Positions 9,201 to 16,690 of a stretch of DNA of 57,830 nucleotides are shown here, one piece after another. How positions within the stretch are numbered: position 1 is the first letter of the stretch; the number at the start of each line of letters is the position of its first letter. Source of the stretch: Pseudomonas delhiensis. Its GTDB lineage: Bacteria; Pseudomonadota; Gammaproteobacteria; Pseudomonadales; Pseudomonadaceae. The notes beneath the pieces were generated by a model. It saw only the letters and a program-made list of their open reading frames with translations. It did no database searches and had not been told where the DNA came from. Both the position numbers and the translations under genes were made by a program. The DNA lies in assembly GCF_900187975.1 (NCBI RefSeq), contig NZ_FZPC01000037.1, forward strand, positions 1 through 57,830, written 5' to 3'.

Positions 9201-9574
9201 AGTTGGAGTACTTCAACCAGATGGAAAGCTGGCAGCAGTTCACTTGGCCGGGCGGCACCGACCATCCGGGCGCCTCGCTGAGCTGGACCAGCGTCAAGGC
9301 TGGGGCGCGGCTGTTTGGGGATTATTCGGGTACCTGGGGCCTAATCCGTCTGTTCGAACAAGCCCAGGTGAAGGCGCTGGACGACAGCGACACGCTCTTC
9401 GAGCTGGTTCTGAACACTCCGGACCAACTGCCGCTGACCTGGCACCTGCGCACCGAACTGGGCAACGGCCCATTGGCCTTGCTGCAACTGCGGAGTTTCA
9501 CGCTGCCAGGAAACATTTTCGACACGGGTGTTGGGAGGGGAAATCCCTACGCCGTGGCTGATCCGTTCGAGTAG
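6203..9574 (+). CDS. tssM: TssM (IcmF family), T6SS membrane complex
   Basis: A 1123-residue inner-membrane protein. Two helices lie at residues 8-28 and 47-68, a cytoplasmic domain follows, and a third helix is near 355-375 (GALCLAGLCALAFLLSF) before the long periplasmic part. The periplasmic end (LEYFNQMESWQQFTWPGG; SWTSVKAGARLFGDYSGTW; then LLQLRSFTLP) matches the IcmF-related/DUF1215 region that contacts TssJ. The place of the P-loop reads VVGDASRVDSL, which lacks GxxGxGK[S/T], so nucleotide binding is doubtful; TssM proteins without a P-loop are known. Full length for the family and no frameshift is seen. Confidence 0.93.
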   Translation: MRNRSIGWWVLVSLGLLAGVALCLLVWLRPEWLGVRTDSAKQIRWLLGAFGLTLLGMSSVGGYCLLAGAVGASSFLRQRGDDRLSEESVGGADSNQDASRFTALKPYLREHYGRRWRTKVRLLLVVGDASRVDSLVQGLTEQAWLEGQATVLLSGGDLREPWSQELFTCLRELRWGHSCDGIVWALDEAIIEDSAWLGKYARQLRGLAQELHWSAPLYLWQVCPSAWAQTGRVSQTVGCLFPPQASRALIESSLRQLVAPLREKGIGQLDVQANHDFLLRLSRDLGARGISRWSEALAPVLNHVNRVVTLRGLFFSPAGVASQAGGERAWWPESVWDGVLNDRLSQGQPVGWTWLRGLRIGALCLAGLCALAFLLSFASNRSQIATVESALATINTQGDADAQLKALHELTREMSRLDYRREHGEPWYLRFGLSQNDALLAVLWPRYAQANNRLMRDVATQHLEQQLADLAALPADSPERASRAEEAHAQLKAYLMMARPEKADPEFLTKVLTREEPDRPGVTPGLWQDLSPNLWAFYAQHLAAHPEWRTQLQPSLVSQARQVLLGQLGQRNGMANLYQQVLDRASNNYAVMTLLDMVGETDAPMLFDTPNSVPGVFTRQAWEGQVRQAIDEVAEARREEIDWVLSDQQSTIDSELKPEVLKAQLTERYFQEFSDAWLAFLNSIRWRKADSLSDAIAQLTLLSDVRQSPLIALMNTLAYQGKTGVKGEALSDSLMKSAQQLLDKDKQPVIDQKAAGPQGPLDSTFGPLLVLLGKEKPSATAGSDNLSLQAFLTRVMRVRLKLQQITTATDPQAMTQALAQTVFQGKSVDLTDTLDYGSLIAASLGAEWNGFGQNLFVQPLNQAWEGVLQPSAASLNRQWQRAIVGNWERSFDGRYPFATSGSDASLPMLGQMIRSGTGRIDQFISSQLGGVLHKEGNRWVPDSANSQGLHFNPQFLKAVNQLSELADILYTDGGMGMTFQLQAKPVRSVVETTFILDGVKLEYFNQMESWQQFTWPGGTDHPGASLSWTSVKAGARLFGDYSGTWGLIRLFEQAQVKALDDSDTLFELVLNTPDQLPLTWHLRTELGNGPLALLQLRSFTLPGNIFDTGVGRGNPYAVADPFE

Positions 9575-9579
9575 GGGGA

Positions 9580-10752
9580 ATGGTTGTGCTCGCATGCCCG
9601 CCGGCTTTCAAACGTGCGTTGGGGCGTCTGCAGGTCACCTGTCTGGACGATACCTGGCGAACGCGACAGGCGACCTACCGGTTCCGCTGCCAGGCGGGGC
9701 ACGAGTTTACGTGGAAGGCCGATAACTTGACCGGCCTCAGTGCATGCCCACAGTGCCGCGCCGATAGCCGGACCCGGCGCATGCAGGAGAAGGCAGCCCA
9801 GGACGGGAGTGAGTGCCTGGACAGTTGGCGCGGCACGAAGAATGAGCTGTACCGATACCGCTGTCTGAAAGACCCCTCTCACGAGTGGTTACGCTCATTT
9901 CCCGTGGCGATGCGCACCTCTCGCTGCCCGCATTGCACACCCAAGGGGCCCAAGCTAACAGCCAATGGCCTGCAGAGACTGCAGGAATATGCGAAGAGCC
10001 GAGGTGGCGAGTGCCTCTCACCGATTTACCTGGGCGGAGAACGCAAGCATTCGTTCCGCTGTGCCCAGGGGCATATCTGGGACGCTCGACCAAGCAACAT
10101 GCTGAGTCGAAGCAGCTGGTGCCAGAAATGCCTATCTGACCAGCAGCGCCTGGGGATCGATGAGGTACGTGCCACAGCCGTGGTACGAGGAGGACAGTTT
10201 CTGTCCACGAATTACCTGAATGATCGGACGCTCTACGATTGGGCCTGCCAAAAGGGGCACAGCTGGAAAGCCTGCTATGGGTCGATTCGCTCGGGTAGCT
10301 GGTGCCCGCACTGCGCCAATGAACAGAGGCGCCTTGATCTGCAGACACTCCAGCGAGCCGCTGAGGCCAAAGGTGGTGCTTGCCTATCCGATGCGTATGT
10401 CTCGACGACGAGCGACTACCAATGGCAATGCGCCGAGGGCCATATCTGGAAGGCCAAATACGCTGCAATCCGTAACGGCCACTGGTGCCAGCGGTGCCAC
10501 ATTGAGAGCAGAAAGCTCACGCTGGAGCACATGCAGGAAACTGCCCGAGAGCGAGGAGGACTGTGCCTCTCGATGCATTACGAGGGGGCAAGAGCTCACT
10601 ACCAATGGCAATGCGCCCGCGGGCATACCTGGCGAGCGATGTATGTCCAGGTGCGTGCAGGGACTTGGTGTCCAGCTTGCTACCACATGAGCCTTACCAA
10701 AGCCGGATCGGCGGCCTGGCATCGATACCGAGCGCACAAGCCACGTGATTGA
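9580..10752 (+). CDS. six-repeat zinc-ribbon/treble-clef protein in the T6SS cluster
   Basis: A 390-residue protein made almost wholly of six repeats of about 57-60 residues. Each follows the plan C/F-L-S/D ... Y-x-W/F-x-C-x2-GH-x-W-x-A ... W/R-C-x2-C, giving one Cys, one His and a CxxC pair as probable zinc ligands (for example WQCAEGHIWKAKYAAIRNG, then WCQRC). This is like the probable zinc-ribbon family DUF4379. Repeat 2 is the most divergent (RCLKDPSHEW). There is no signal peptide, membrane helix or recognisable nuclease motif. A GGGGG ribosome site lies 1 base before ATG 9580 but 7 before GTG 9586, so GTG 9586 is also possible. It sits between tssM and tssA, a place where cargo genes are often inserted. 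Function unknown. Confidence 0.8.
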   Translation: MVVLACPPAFKRALGRLQVTCLDDTWRTRQATYRFRCQAGHEFTWKADNLTGLSACPQCRADSRTRRMQEKAAQDGSECLDSWRGTKNELYRYRCLKDPSHEWLRSFPVAMRTSRCPHCTPKGPKLTANGLQRLQEYAKSRGGECLSPIYLGGERKHSFRCAQGHIWDARPSNMLSRSSWCQKCLSDQQRLGIDEVRATAVVRGGQFLSTNYLNDRTLYDWACQKGHSWKACYGSIRSGSWCPHCANEQRRLDLQTLQRAAEAKGGACLSDAYVSTTSDYQWQCAEGHIWKAKYAAIRNGHWCQRCHIESRKLTLEHMQETARERGGLCLSMHYEGARAHYQWQCARGHTWRAMYVQVRAGTWCPACYHMSLTKAGSAAWHRYRAHKPRD

Positions 10753-10786
10753 ACAGGGAAGCAATGAACGGACATAGGACGTACCG

Positions 10787-12373
10787 ATGAGTTTGCAAGG
10801 ACTGATATCCACCTGCCTGGATGGGCAAGACGCCGTGGCGTTGGCGCAGGCCCAGGCGCAGCGCTGGGAACCCTGGCTGGCGCCCATCGACGCGGCGACG
10901 CCGGTGGGGGAAGACCCCGGCTACGACGATGACTTCCAATGCCTGCGCGAGGAGGTCAACAAACTCTCCGGCGCGGATGTGGAACGGGTCATTGCGCTGG
11001 CGGAGCAGTTGCTCAAGCAACGCTGCAAGGACCTGCGGATCGCCACCTACTACCTCTGGGCGCGCACGCAACGCGATGGCGAGGCCGGGCTCGCCGATGG
11101 CCTGGAGCTGGTGGCGGCGCTGCTCGAACGCTTCGCCCAGCAGGTACTGCCGACTCGTCCGAACAGCCGGCGCACCGCACTGGAGTGGGTGGCCAGCGGC
11201 AAGGTGCTGGATAGCTTGTCGCTGTTCCCCGAGGTGGTCAAAGCCGAGGCGCAGCGCACGGTCGCGGCGTTGGCCTGGCTGGAGCAGATCGTCTCGGCCT
11301 GGCCAGAAAGCGAGCGGCCGGGCCTGGGATCGCTGTATGCCGCCCTGACGGCTCGTCTGACGCAGTCAGGCGGCGTGAATGCCCTGGTGCCGCAGAACAG
11401 TGCCGCGCACAGCGAGCCGACGTCGCAGTCAGCGGCCCCGGTCCTGTCGGCGATCAAATCCGGCCGCGACCTGCTGGACAGCGGCAAGGCCCTGGCCAAT
11501 TACCTGCGCGACCAGCCCCAGGGCTGGCTGGCGGCGCACCGCCTGATGACCAGCCTGCGCTGGGATACCGTGCACCAATCACCGCCGCAGGAGGTCAACG
11601 GCAATACGCGCCTGGTGCCGCCGCGCACCGAGTACCGCGCTCAGCTCAAACGCTTGTACCTACAACAGAGCTGGACCGAGCTGCTGGACCAGGTGGAGCG
11701 CATGTACGCCGAAGGGGTGAACCACTTCTGGCTGGACTTGCAGTGGTACCTCTGCCAAAGCCTGAGCAAGCTGGGTGTGCCGTATGAGGGCTGGGCGGAC
11801 ATCATCAAGCGCGACCTGGGCATGTTCCTCGATCGCTTGCCGGGCATCGAGCAACTGCGCTGGAACGATGGCACGCCGTTCGCCGATGAACCCACGCGCG
11901 ATTGGATCATGCAGCACGTCAACGGCAATCAGCCGTCTGCCTGGATCTCCACCCCGGTGGCGGCCAGTTCTACGACGGACGACCTCCTGGCCCTGGAAAG
12001 CGAAGCGCTGGCCCAGGCCGACAGTGACGGCGTCGAAGCGGCGCTGGCCTGGTTGGCGGCACGCCCCGACGTCACCACCGGCCGGCAGCGTTGGCTGCTG
12101 CGTCTGTTGATGGCGCGGGTGGCAGAGCAGTACTGCAAGAGTGACCTGGCGATCCACCTGCTCGGCGAGCTGGACAGCGTCGCCCAGCAACAGCACCTGC
12201 AGGCCTGGGAGCCCGAGCTGGGCTTCGAGGTCAAGGCGCGCCTGCTCAAGCTATTGCGGCAAAAGGCCCAGCGCAACGACGTGGACAGGACGGTGCTGGC
12301 CCAGCAGATGGAACGTCTGCTGGCTGCTTTGGTGGCGGCCGATCCCGTACGCGCCGCGGTGCTCTGTGGCTAG
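10787..12373 (+). CDS. tssA: TssA (ImpA-N/VasJ type) T6SS assembly protein
   Basis: A 528-residue protein. Its N-terminal ImpA-like region includes WLAPIDAATPVGEDPGYDDDF and EQLLKQRCKDLRIATYYLWA, the signature that binds baseplate and membrane-complex parts. The middle and C-terminus (LYLQQSWTELLDQVERMYAEG; HFWLDLQWYLCQSL; LLALESEALAQADSDGVEAALAWL) fit the VasJ-type C-terminal domain, which forms a ring and helps sheath growth. Full length and undamaged. It begins 34 bases after the zinc-ribbon gene and starts the block tssA-tssF-tssG-tssJ-tssE. Confidence 0.93.
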   Translation: MSLQGLISTCLDGQDAVALAQAQAQRWEPWLAPIDAATPVGEDPGYDDDFQCLREEVNKLSGADVERVIALAEQLLKQRCKDLRIATYYLWARTQRDGEAGLADGLELVAALLERFAQQVLPTRPNSRRTALEWVASGKVLDSLSLFPEVVKAEAQRTVAALAWLEQIVSAWPESERPGLGSLYAALTARLTQSGGVNALVPQNSAAHSEPTSQSAAPVLSAIKSGRDLLDSGKALANYLRDQPQGWLAAHRLMTSLRWDTVHQSPPQEVNGNTRLVPPRTEYRAQLKRLYLQQSWTELLDQVERMYAEGVNHFWLDLQWYLCQSLSKLGVPYEGWADIIKRDLGMFLDRLPGIEQLRWNDGTPFADEPTRDWIMQHVNGNQPSAWISTPVAASSTTDDLLALESEALAQADSDGVEAALAWLAARPDVTTGRQRWLLRLLMARVAEQYCKSDLAIHLLGELDSVAQQQHLQAWEPELGFEVKARLLKLLRQKAQRNDVDRTVLAQQMERLLAALVAADPVRAAVLCG

Positions 12374-12397
12374 GCCTCTCTTACTTTCAGGATTTTT

Positions 12398-14170
12398 GTG
12401 GTGAGCATGGACAATCTGACGCTGCGCTATTTCGACGCCGAAATGCGCTACCTGCGCGAGGCGGGCAAGGAGTTTGCCGAGGCGTTTCCGGACCGGGCCG
12501 CGCAGCTCAACCTGGACAAAGCGGGCGCGCGTGATCCCTATGTGGAGCGGCTGTTCGAGGGCTTCGCGTTCCTCATGGGACGCCTACGCGAGAAGCTCGA
12601 CGACGACCTGCCGGAACTGACCGAGGGATTGGTGAGCCTGCTGTGGCCGCATTACCTGCGTACCATCCCGTCGCTATCGGTAGTCGAGCTGACGCCGGAC
12701 ATTCGCGAAATGAAACGCTGCGAAACCATCGCCAAGGGCTTCGAGGTCCTGTCGCAGCCGGTGGGAGCCAAACGCACGCGCTGCCACTACAGCACCACCC
12801 AGGACGTGACGCTGAACCCGCTGTCCATCGAGTCAGTGCGGGTAACCAGTGAGCCGGATGGCCGCTCGGTGCTGCGCCTGCGCTTTGCCTGTAGCTCGAT
12901 GGCGAATTGGTCCGAAATCGACCTGAGCCGCCTGCCGCTCTACCTCAATGCCGACGGCCCGTTGGCCTGCGCACTGCATCGTGCCCTGACGCTCAATGCC
13001 CAGGCACTCTATGTGAGAGTGCCTGGGCATACCGACCGGCTGAAGCTGGATGGCCATTTCTCGCCGAAGGGATTTGGTGATGAGGACCGGCTTTGGCCCA
13101 AGGGCGACAGTGCCTTCAGCGGCTATCAACTGCTGCTGGAGTACTTCACCTTCCACGAGAAATTCATGTTCGTCACGCTCCACGGCCTGGAGCAGATGCC
13201 GATCCCGCCGGAGCTGTCGAGCTTCGAGCTGGACGTGGTGCTGAGCGAGCAGTGGCCGCACGAGTTCGTAGTGACGGCTGAGCACATGCGCCTGCACGCC
13301 GTGCCGGTGATCAATCTGTTCGCCCTGGAGGCGGATCCACTGACGCTGTTGCCGCTGCAAACCGATTATCTGCTGCGGCCGATGCGCCTGCAGGATGGCC
13401 ACACCGAGATCTATTCGGTGGACAGCGTCTCGTCCTCCAAGCACTCCACGAAACGTGATTACGTGCCCTTCACCAGCTTCCGCCACAAGGGCGGCATGCT
13501 GCGCGACGAGGCGCCGGAGCGCTACTTCCACACGCGGATGAAGCGCGGCGCCAATGGCATGCACGACACCTGGCTGATCCTCGGCGGCGAGGGCTTTGAC
13601 GCCGACCGCTTGAGCGAGACCGAAAGCCTGTCCCTGCGCCTAACCGGCACCAATGGCCAACTGCCGCGTAAAGCGCTGCAGAGCACGCTGCTGGACTCAC
13701 TGGTGAAGTCGCCGCTGCCGGGCCTGAAGGTACGCAATCTCTGTGCGCCGACCCTGCCGTGTTACCCGCCCAACCAGGACCGTTTCCACTGGCGGGTGCT
13801 CAGCCACCTGGGTTCGAACTTCCTGCCGATGCTGGACAACGCCGAGGTACTTCGCGGCACCCTCGCGTTGTACGACTGGACCCACAGTGAGCTGAACCGC
13901 CGGCGCCTGGCGGCCATCGTCGAGGTGCGCCATCACCTGATCCAGCGTTTCGAGAAGGGCTTCCTGCTGCGCGGCGTGGATATCGAGGTGACGCTGGATG
14001 CCAATGGCTTCAGCGGCGAAGGCGATATCAGCCTGTTCGGCGAGATGCTCAACCGCTTCTTCGCCCTGTATGCCGACATCCACCTGTTCAACCAGCTCAC
14101 GCTGGTCCTGCAACCCACCGGTAAGTGCCTGCGATGGAAAGAGAACCACAATCAGCGTATTCCCGGCTGA
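12398..14170 (+). CDS. tssF: TssF, T6SS baseplate protein
   Basis: About 590 residues, opening with LTLRYFDAEMRYLREAGKEF and DPYVERLFEGFAFLMGRLREKL, the hallmark N-terminus of TssF (ImpG/VasA). TssF forms the baseplate wedge with TssG and TssE around VgrG. The C-terminus holds the expected block ending EMLNRFFALYADIHLFNQLTL. Start codons possible are GTG 12398, GTG 12401 and ATG 12407; AGGA at 12389-12392 favours one of the GTGs, while family members usually start at the equivalent of ATG 12407. The 3' end overlaps tssG by 37 bases. The gene looks intact, unlike its partners tssG and tssE. Confidence 0.94.
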   Translation: MVSMDNLTLRYFDAEMRYLREAGKEFAEAFPDRAAQLNLDKAGARDPYVERLFEGFAFLMGRLREKLDDDLPELTEGLVSLLWPHYLRTIPSLSVVELTPDIREMKRCETIAKGFEVLSQPVGAKRTRCHYSTTQDVTLNPLSIESVRVTSEPDGRSVLRLRFACSSMANWSEIDLSRLPLYLNADGPLACALHRALTLNAQALYVRVPGHTDRLKLDGHFSPKGFGDEDRLWPKGDSAFSGYQLLLEYFTFHEKFMFVTLHGLEQMPIPPELSSFELDVVLSEQWPHEFVVTAEHMRLHAVPVINLFALEADPLTLLPLQTDYLLRPMRLQDGHTEIYSVDSVSSSKHSTKRDYVPFTSFRHKGGMLRDEAPERYFHTRMKRGANGMHDTWLILGGEGFDADRLSETESLSLRLTGTNGQLPRKALQSTLLDSLVKSPLPGLKVRNLCAPTLPCYPPNQDRFHWRVLSHLGSNFLPMLDNAEVLRGTLALYDWTHSELNRRRLAAIVEVRHHLIQRFEKGFLLRGVDIEVTLDANGFSGEGDISLFGEMLNRFFALYADIHLFNQLTLVLQPTGKCLRWKENHNQRIPG

Positions 14171-15027
14171 AGGCCAGCGGCCTGCTGGACGCGCTGGCTG
14201 GGCGCATCTCCGAAGCCAACCTGTATCGCTTCTGCCAACTGGTCGAAGTGGCGGCGCCGGGCAATCCACCACTGGGCACGACCACGCGGCCCGGCGACGA
14301 TGCCGTGCGTTTCCGCCCGCACCCCGGCATGGGCTTCCCCGCCGGCGAACTCAAGGCCATTGAGTACGACGAGGAGCATCCAGAACGACCGCCCACGGTG
14401 CGTACCCGCTTGCTCGGCCTGATCGGTCTGGGCATCCCCGGAACGGCCAACCACATCGCCACGCCGGTCTCACGTTTTCTCGCGCTGCTCAGCGTCATGC
14501 GTCTGCCCACGCGAAACGCTGAGGGCATCAGTGCACTGGTGAAACTGTTGGCGCCAAACACCCAAGTACGGGTGACACCGCACTGGCCGCGCAAGGTGCC
14601 GCTGGCTCAGCCGGCCAGCCTGTCACGCGAAATCCCGGTCAGCCTGTCCCAGGGCACACCGCTGGGAAGCGTTGGCGCGGATGCCAATAGCCAGGTGCGG
14701 CTGGAACTGCTCACCGAAGACCTGACCGAGGCCCAAGGCTGGTTGCCGGGACAACAGCTGCACACCGACCTGCTGGTGCCTTTGCGGGTGTACCTGGGGT
14801 GGCGCTGCACCGCCAAGCTTGCGCTAACCCTGCCCGTGAAATGCCTGCCGAAACCGGTATTGGGCGGCCCTCCCGTATGGCTGGGGCTCACCGGCGTGCT
14901 GGGGTTGGACCCCGGCAATCCGGACCCTGCCGAGCAGCCGTGCATCACCGTCAACCTCGGTCGCTACCAAGGACTGATCCAGAACATGAAACCCAGGGAG
15001 ACACAGCATGTCGCGTACCGCATTTAA
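14134..15027 (+). CDS. tssG: TssG, T6SS baseplate protein with internal in-frame deletion
   Basis: 297 residues from ATG 14134 (GTG 14125 is also in frame). The N-terminus (FCQLVEVAAPGNPPLG; VRFRPHPGMGFPAGEL) and C-terminus (LPGQQLHTDLLVPLRVYLGW; WLGLTGVLG) are normal TssG. Between them the sequence jumps from VRTRLLGLIG straight to LGIPGTANHIATPVSRF. The conserved middle of TssG, with the D-[IL]-FNHR motif and a following YRxWRKY-type stretch, is absent. Family members are usually about 330-360 residues. A deletion of roughly 60-80 codons between two LLGLIG-like stretches explains this and keeps the frame. TssG dimerises and binds TssF, so the product is probably defective; comparison with a close homologue would settle it. 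Confidence 0.85.
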   Translation: MEREPQSAYSRLKASGLLDALAGRISEANLYRFCQLVEVAAPGNPPLGTTTRPGDDAVRFRPHPGMGFPAGELKAIEYDEEHPERPPTVRTRLLGLIGLGIPGTANHIATPVSRFLALLSVMRLPTRNAEGISALVKLLAPNTQVRVTPHWPRKVPLAQPASLSREIPVSLSQGTPLGSVGADANSQVRLELLTEDLTEAQGWLPGQQLHTDLLVPLRVYLGWRCTAKLALTLPVKCLPKPVLGGPPVWLGLTGVLGLDPGNPDPAEQPCITVNLGRYQGLIQNMKPRETQHVAYRI

Positions 15028-15559
15028 GATGCTGCTGGCCACCACGATGTTTGCCGTTCTGCTCGGCGGTTGCGGCTTGACCCAGCGCGCCGTGGACGGA
15101 GGCAGCTCCATCGCGCACGGCATTTTCTATAAACAGGTCAAGGTGCTGCATCTGGACTTGAACGCCCGTGCAGCCCTCAACACCCAAAGCGCCGACATGT
15201 CCGGCTTGTCAGTCTCGACCTTGGTGCGGATTTATCAGCTGAAGGACCGCAAGACGATAGATGAGGCGGACTACCAGGGCCTTCTCAACGAGGGTGATAG
15301 CGTCCTGGCGGCGGATCTGCTCGATTCGCAGCGGCTGGTGGTGAAGCCCGATGAGGGGGCGCAACTGAACGTGCCGCTGTCCCCTGACGCACAGTTCGTG
15401 GCAGTGGTCGCGCTGTTCCGCTCGCCCGATGCCCAGAACAATACCTGGCGCATCGTGCTGGCCCGTGAGGATCTGGATCCGGATCAGCCGCGGGTGATCG
15501 AACTGGGTGACAACGCGCTGAACCTGGTTCCATTGCCGACGAAGGACTCCTGGTGGTGA
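15008..15559 (+). CDS. tssJ: TssJ (VasD), T6SS outer-membrane lipoprotein
   Basis: A 183-residue lipoprotein with lipobox LLGGC (Cys22). The mature part (VLHLDLNARAALN; SGLSVSTLVRIYQLKD; DYQGLLNEGDSVLAADLL; FVAVVALFRSPDAQNNTWRIV) is typical of TssJ, the transthyretin-like lipoprotein that binds the periplasmic end of TssM. It overlaps the end of tssG by 20 bases and its stop overlaps the tssE start, so the genes form one transcript. It appears intact. Confidence 0.94.
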   Translation: MSRTAFKMLLATTMFAVLLGGCGLTQRAVDGGSSIAHGIFYKQVKVLHLDLNARAALNTQSADMSGLSVSTLVRIYQLKDRKTIDEADYQGLLNEGDSVLAADLLDSQRLVVKPDEGAQLNVPLSPDAQFVAVVALFRSPDAQNNTWRIVLAREDLDPDQPRVIELGDNALNLVPLPTKDSWW

Positions 15560-15711
15560 GCGAACAGAACCCGTCATTGTACGAACTCTTGCTGCAGAAC
15601 TTCACCGGCGAGCTGGACTTGCATCGGGTGCGTGAGGAGGACCAGGTCCTGCTCTCGGTGCTCGACAACCTGCAGCGCATCCTCAACTGCCGCGCCGGCA
15701 CCCTCAGCTGA
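15556..15711 (+). pseudogene. tssE: truncated tssE (T6SS baseplate gp25-like), 51 codons
   Basis: GTG 15556, overlapping the tssJ stop, opens a frame reading SEQNPSLYELLLQNFTGEL then SVLDNLQRILNCRAGTL, which is the N-terminus of TssE. It stops at TGA 15709-15711. The gp25-like body of about 90 residues that should follow is absent, and downstream sequence belongs to an OmpA-domain protein in another frame. TssE closes the baseplate wedge, so this fragment should not work alone. A deletion that removed the rest of tssE and the start of the next gene is the simplest explanation. Confidence 0.83.
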
Positions 15712-15725
15712 GCGAGCAACTAGAG

Positions 15726-16505
15726 GTGCAGGTGCAGGCGCCTTTGATGCCTCTGCAGGCACTGCGCAAGCAGGTACACGCGACACTACAGCGCCTAACG
15801 CGCGATATTGTCCCAGCCATGGGAACGGCCATACCGACGGCAACACCGGTAGACGAGGCAAAACTTGCCGCCCGCAAGCCTGCTGGAGCGAAGAGGCGAC
15901 CGGTTGCGGGCTCAAGGCAAAGCTCGGCGCCGGCCGTCGTCGTGCTCAAGCTGGATGCCACAGAACCTGCAACCGACCTAGCCTCGGAACCTAAGCGCAG
16001 AGCCTCATGGCCGTGGCTTCTTGCACTGCTGATTCTGCTACTTCTGACCGGGCTGTTCGGCTGGTGGTGGCAAAGCAACCTCCCGTCAGCCACTACGTCG
16101 CCTCCCACTGCTAGCCCAGGCACACAAGGGCAGGCCACAACCGAGCCGATCCACCTCGATAGCCTGGTGCTGTTTCCTCCCGGACGTGCCGAACTCAAAC
16201 CGGAGTCGACGAAGGTCCTGGTCAACAGTCTGATCGACATCAAAGCCCAGCCTGGCTGGTTGATCGTCATCACCGGACACAGCGATACCTCAGGTGATCC
16301 GAAGCGGAATCTGGAGCTATCGCGGGAAAGGGCTGAGGCGGTGAAGCAATGGATGCAAAGCATGGGAGACATCCCCGAAAGCTGCTTTGTCGTTCAAGGC
16401 AAAGGGGCTGAACAGCCAATTGCAGATAATGGCACCGAGAGCGGGCGCATGAGGAATCGACGTGTCGACATTCAACTGGCGCCGTCTGCCGGAGCTTGCA
16501 CTTGA
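15726..16505 (+). CDS. OmpA-domain membrane protein, probably N-terminally truncated
   Basis: About 259 residues from the first available start, GTG 15726; ATG 15747 also lies in frame. The N-terminal cytoplasmic stretch is followed by a transmembrane helix (WPWLLALLILLLLTGLFGWW, near residues 97-116), a Thr/Pro-rich linker and a C-terminal OmpA-like domain (LFPPGRAELKPES; TGHSDTSGDPKRNLELSRER; then RMRNRRVDIQL) with the Asp and Arg that hold peptidoglycan diaminopimelate. Such proteins anchor T6SS complexes to the cell wall. The frame stays open upstream, without a start, into the broken tssE at the junction near 15704, so the original N-terminus is probably lost. It is not recognisable as TssL, whose DotU domain is absent. 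Confidence 0.7.
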   Translation: MQVQAPLMPLQALRKQVHATLQRLTRDIVPAMGTAIPTATPVDEAKLAARKPAGAKRRPVAGSRQSSAPAVVVLKLDATEPATDLASEPKRRASWPWLLALLILLLLTGLFGWWWQSNLPSATTSPPTASPGTQGQATTEPIHLDSLVLFPPGRAELKPESTKVLVNSLIDIKAQPGWLIVITGHSDTSGDPKRNLELSRERAEAVKQWMQSMGDIPESCFVVQGKGAEQPIADNGTESGRMRNRRVDIQLAPSAGACT

Positions 16506-16690
16506 CTGACTTGATTTTCTATTCCACATAAAAGCGATACAGAGGCGCCCGGCCTGGCTTTTCCGACAGCCATGCGAGGGGCTTTCGGGCTGTGTGATTT
16601 CATTTTGCCATTGCCTTTTTCCGCGCCAGCCCGCACCATTCGGCGCCGGCCCCCACGGGGCGCCGGATGGTCCGCTGGCAGGAAGTGACG

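Noticed and set aside
15726..16505. The OmpA-domain protein considered as TssL with a peptidoglycan-binding tail.
   Set aside because: No DotU-type cytoplasmic domain precedes the helix. The remaining N-terminus does not resemble TssL.
1..16505. Claim that the window holds a complete T6SS.
   Set aside because: tssB, tssC, tssH, tssK, tssL and hcp are not visible, and tssG and tssE are damaged. Missing genes may be to the left of base 1.
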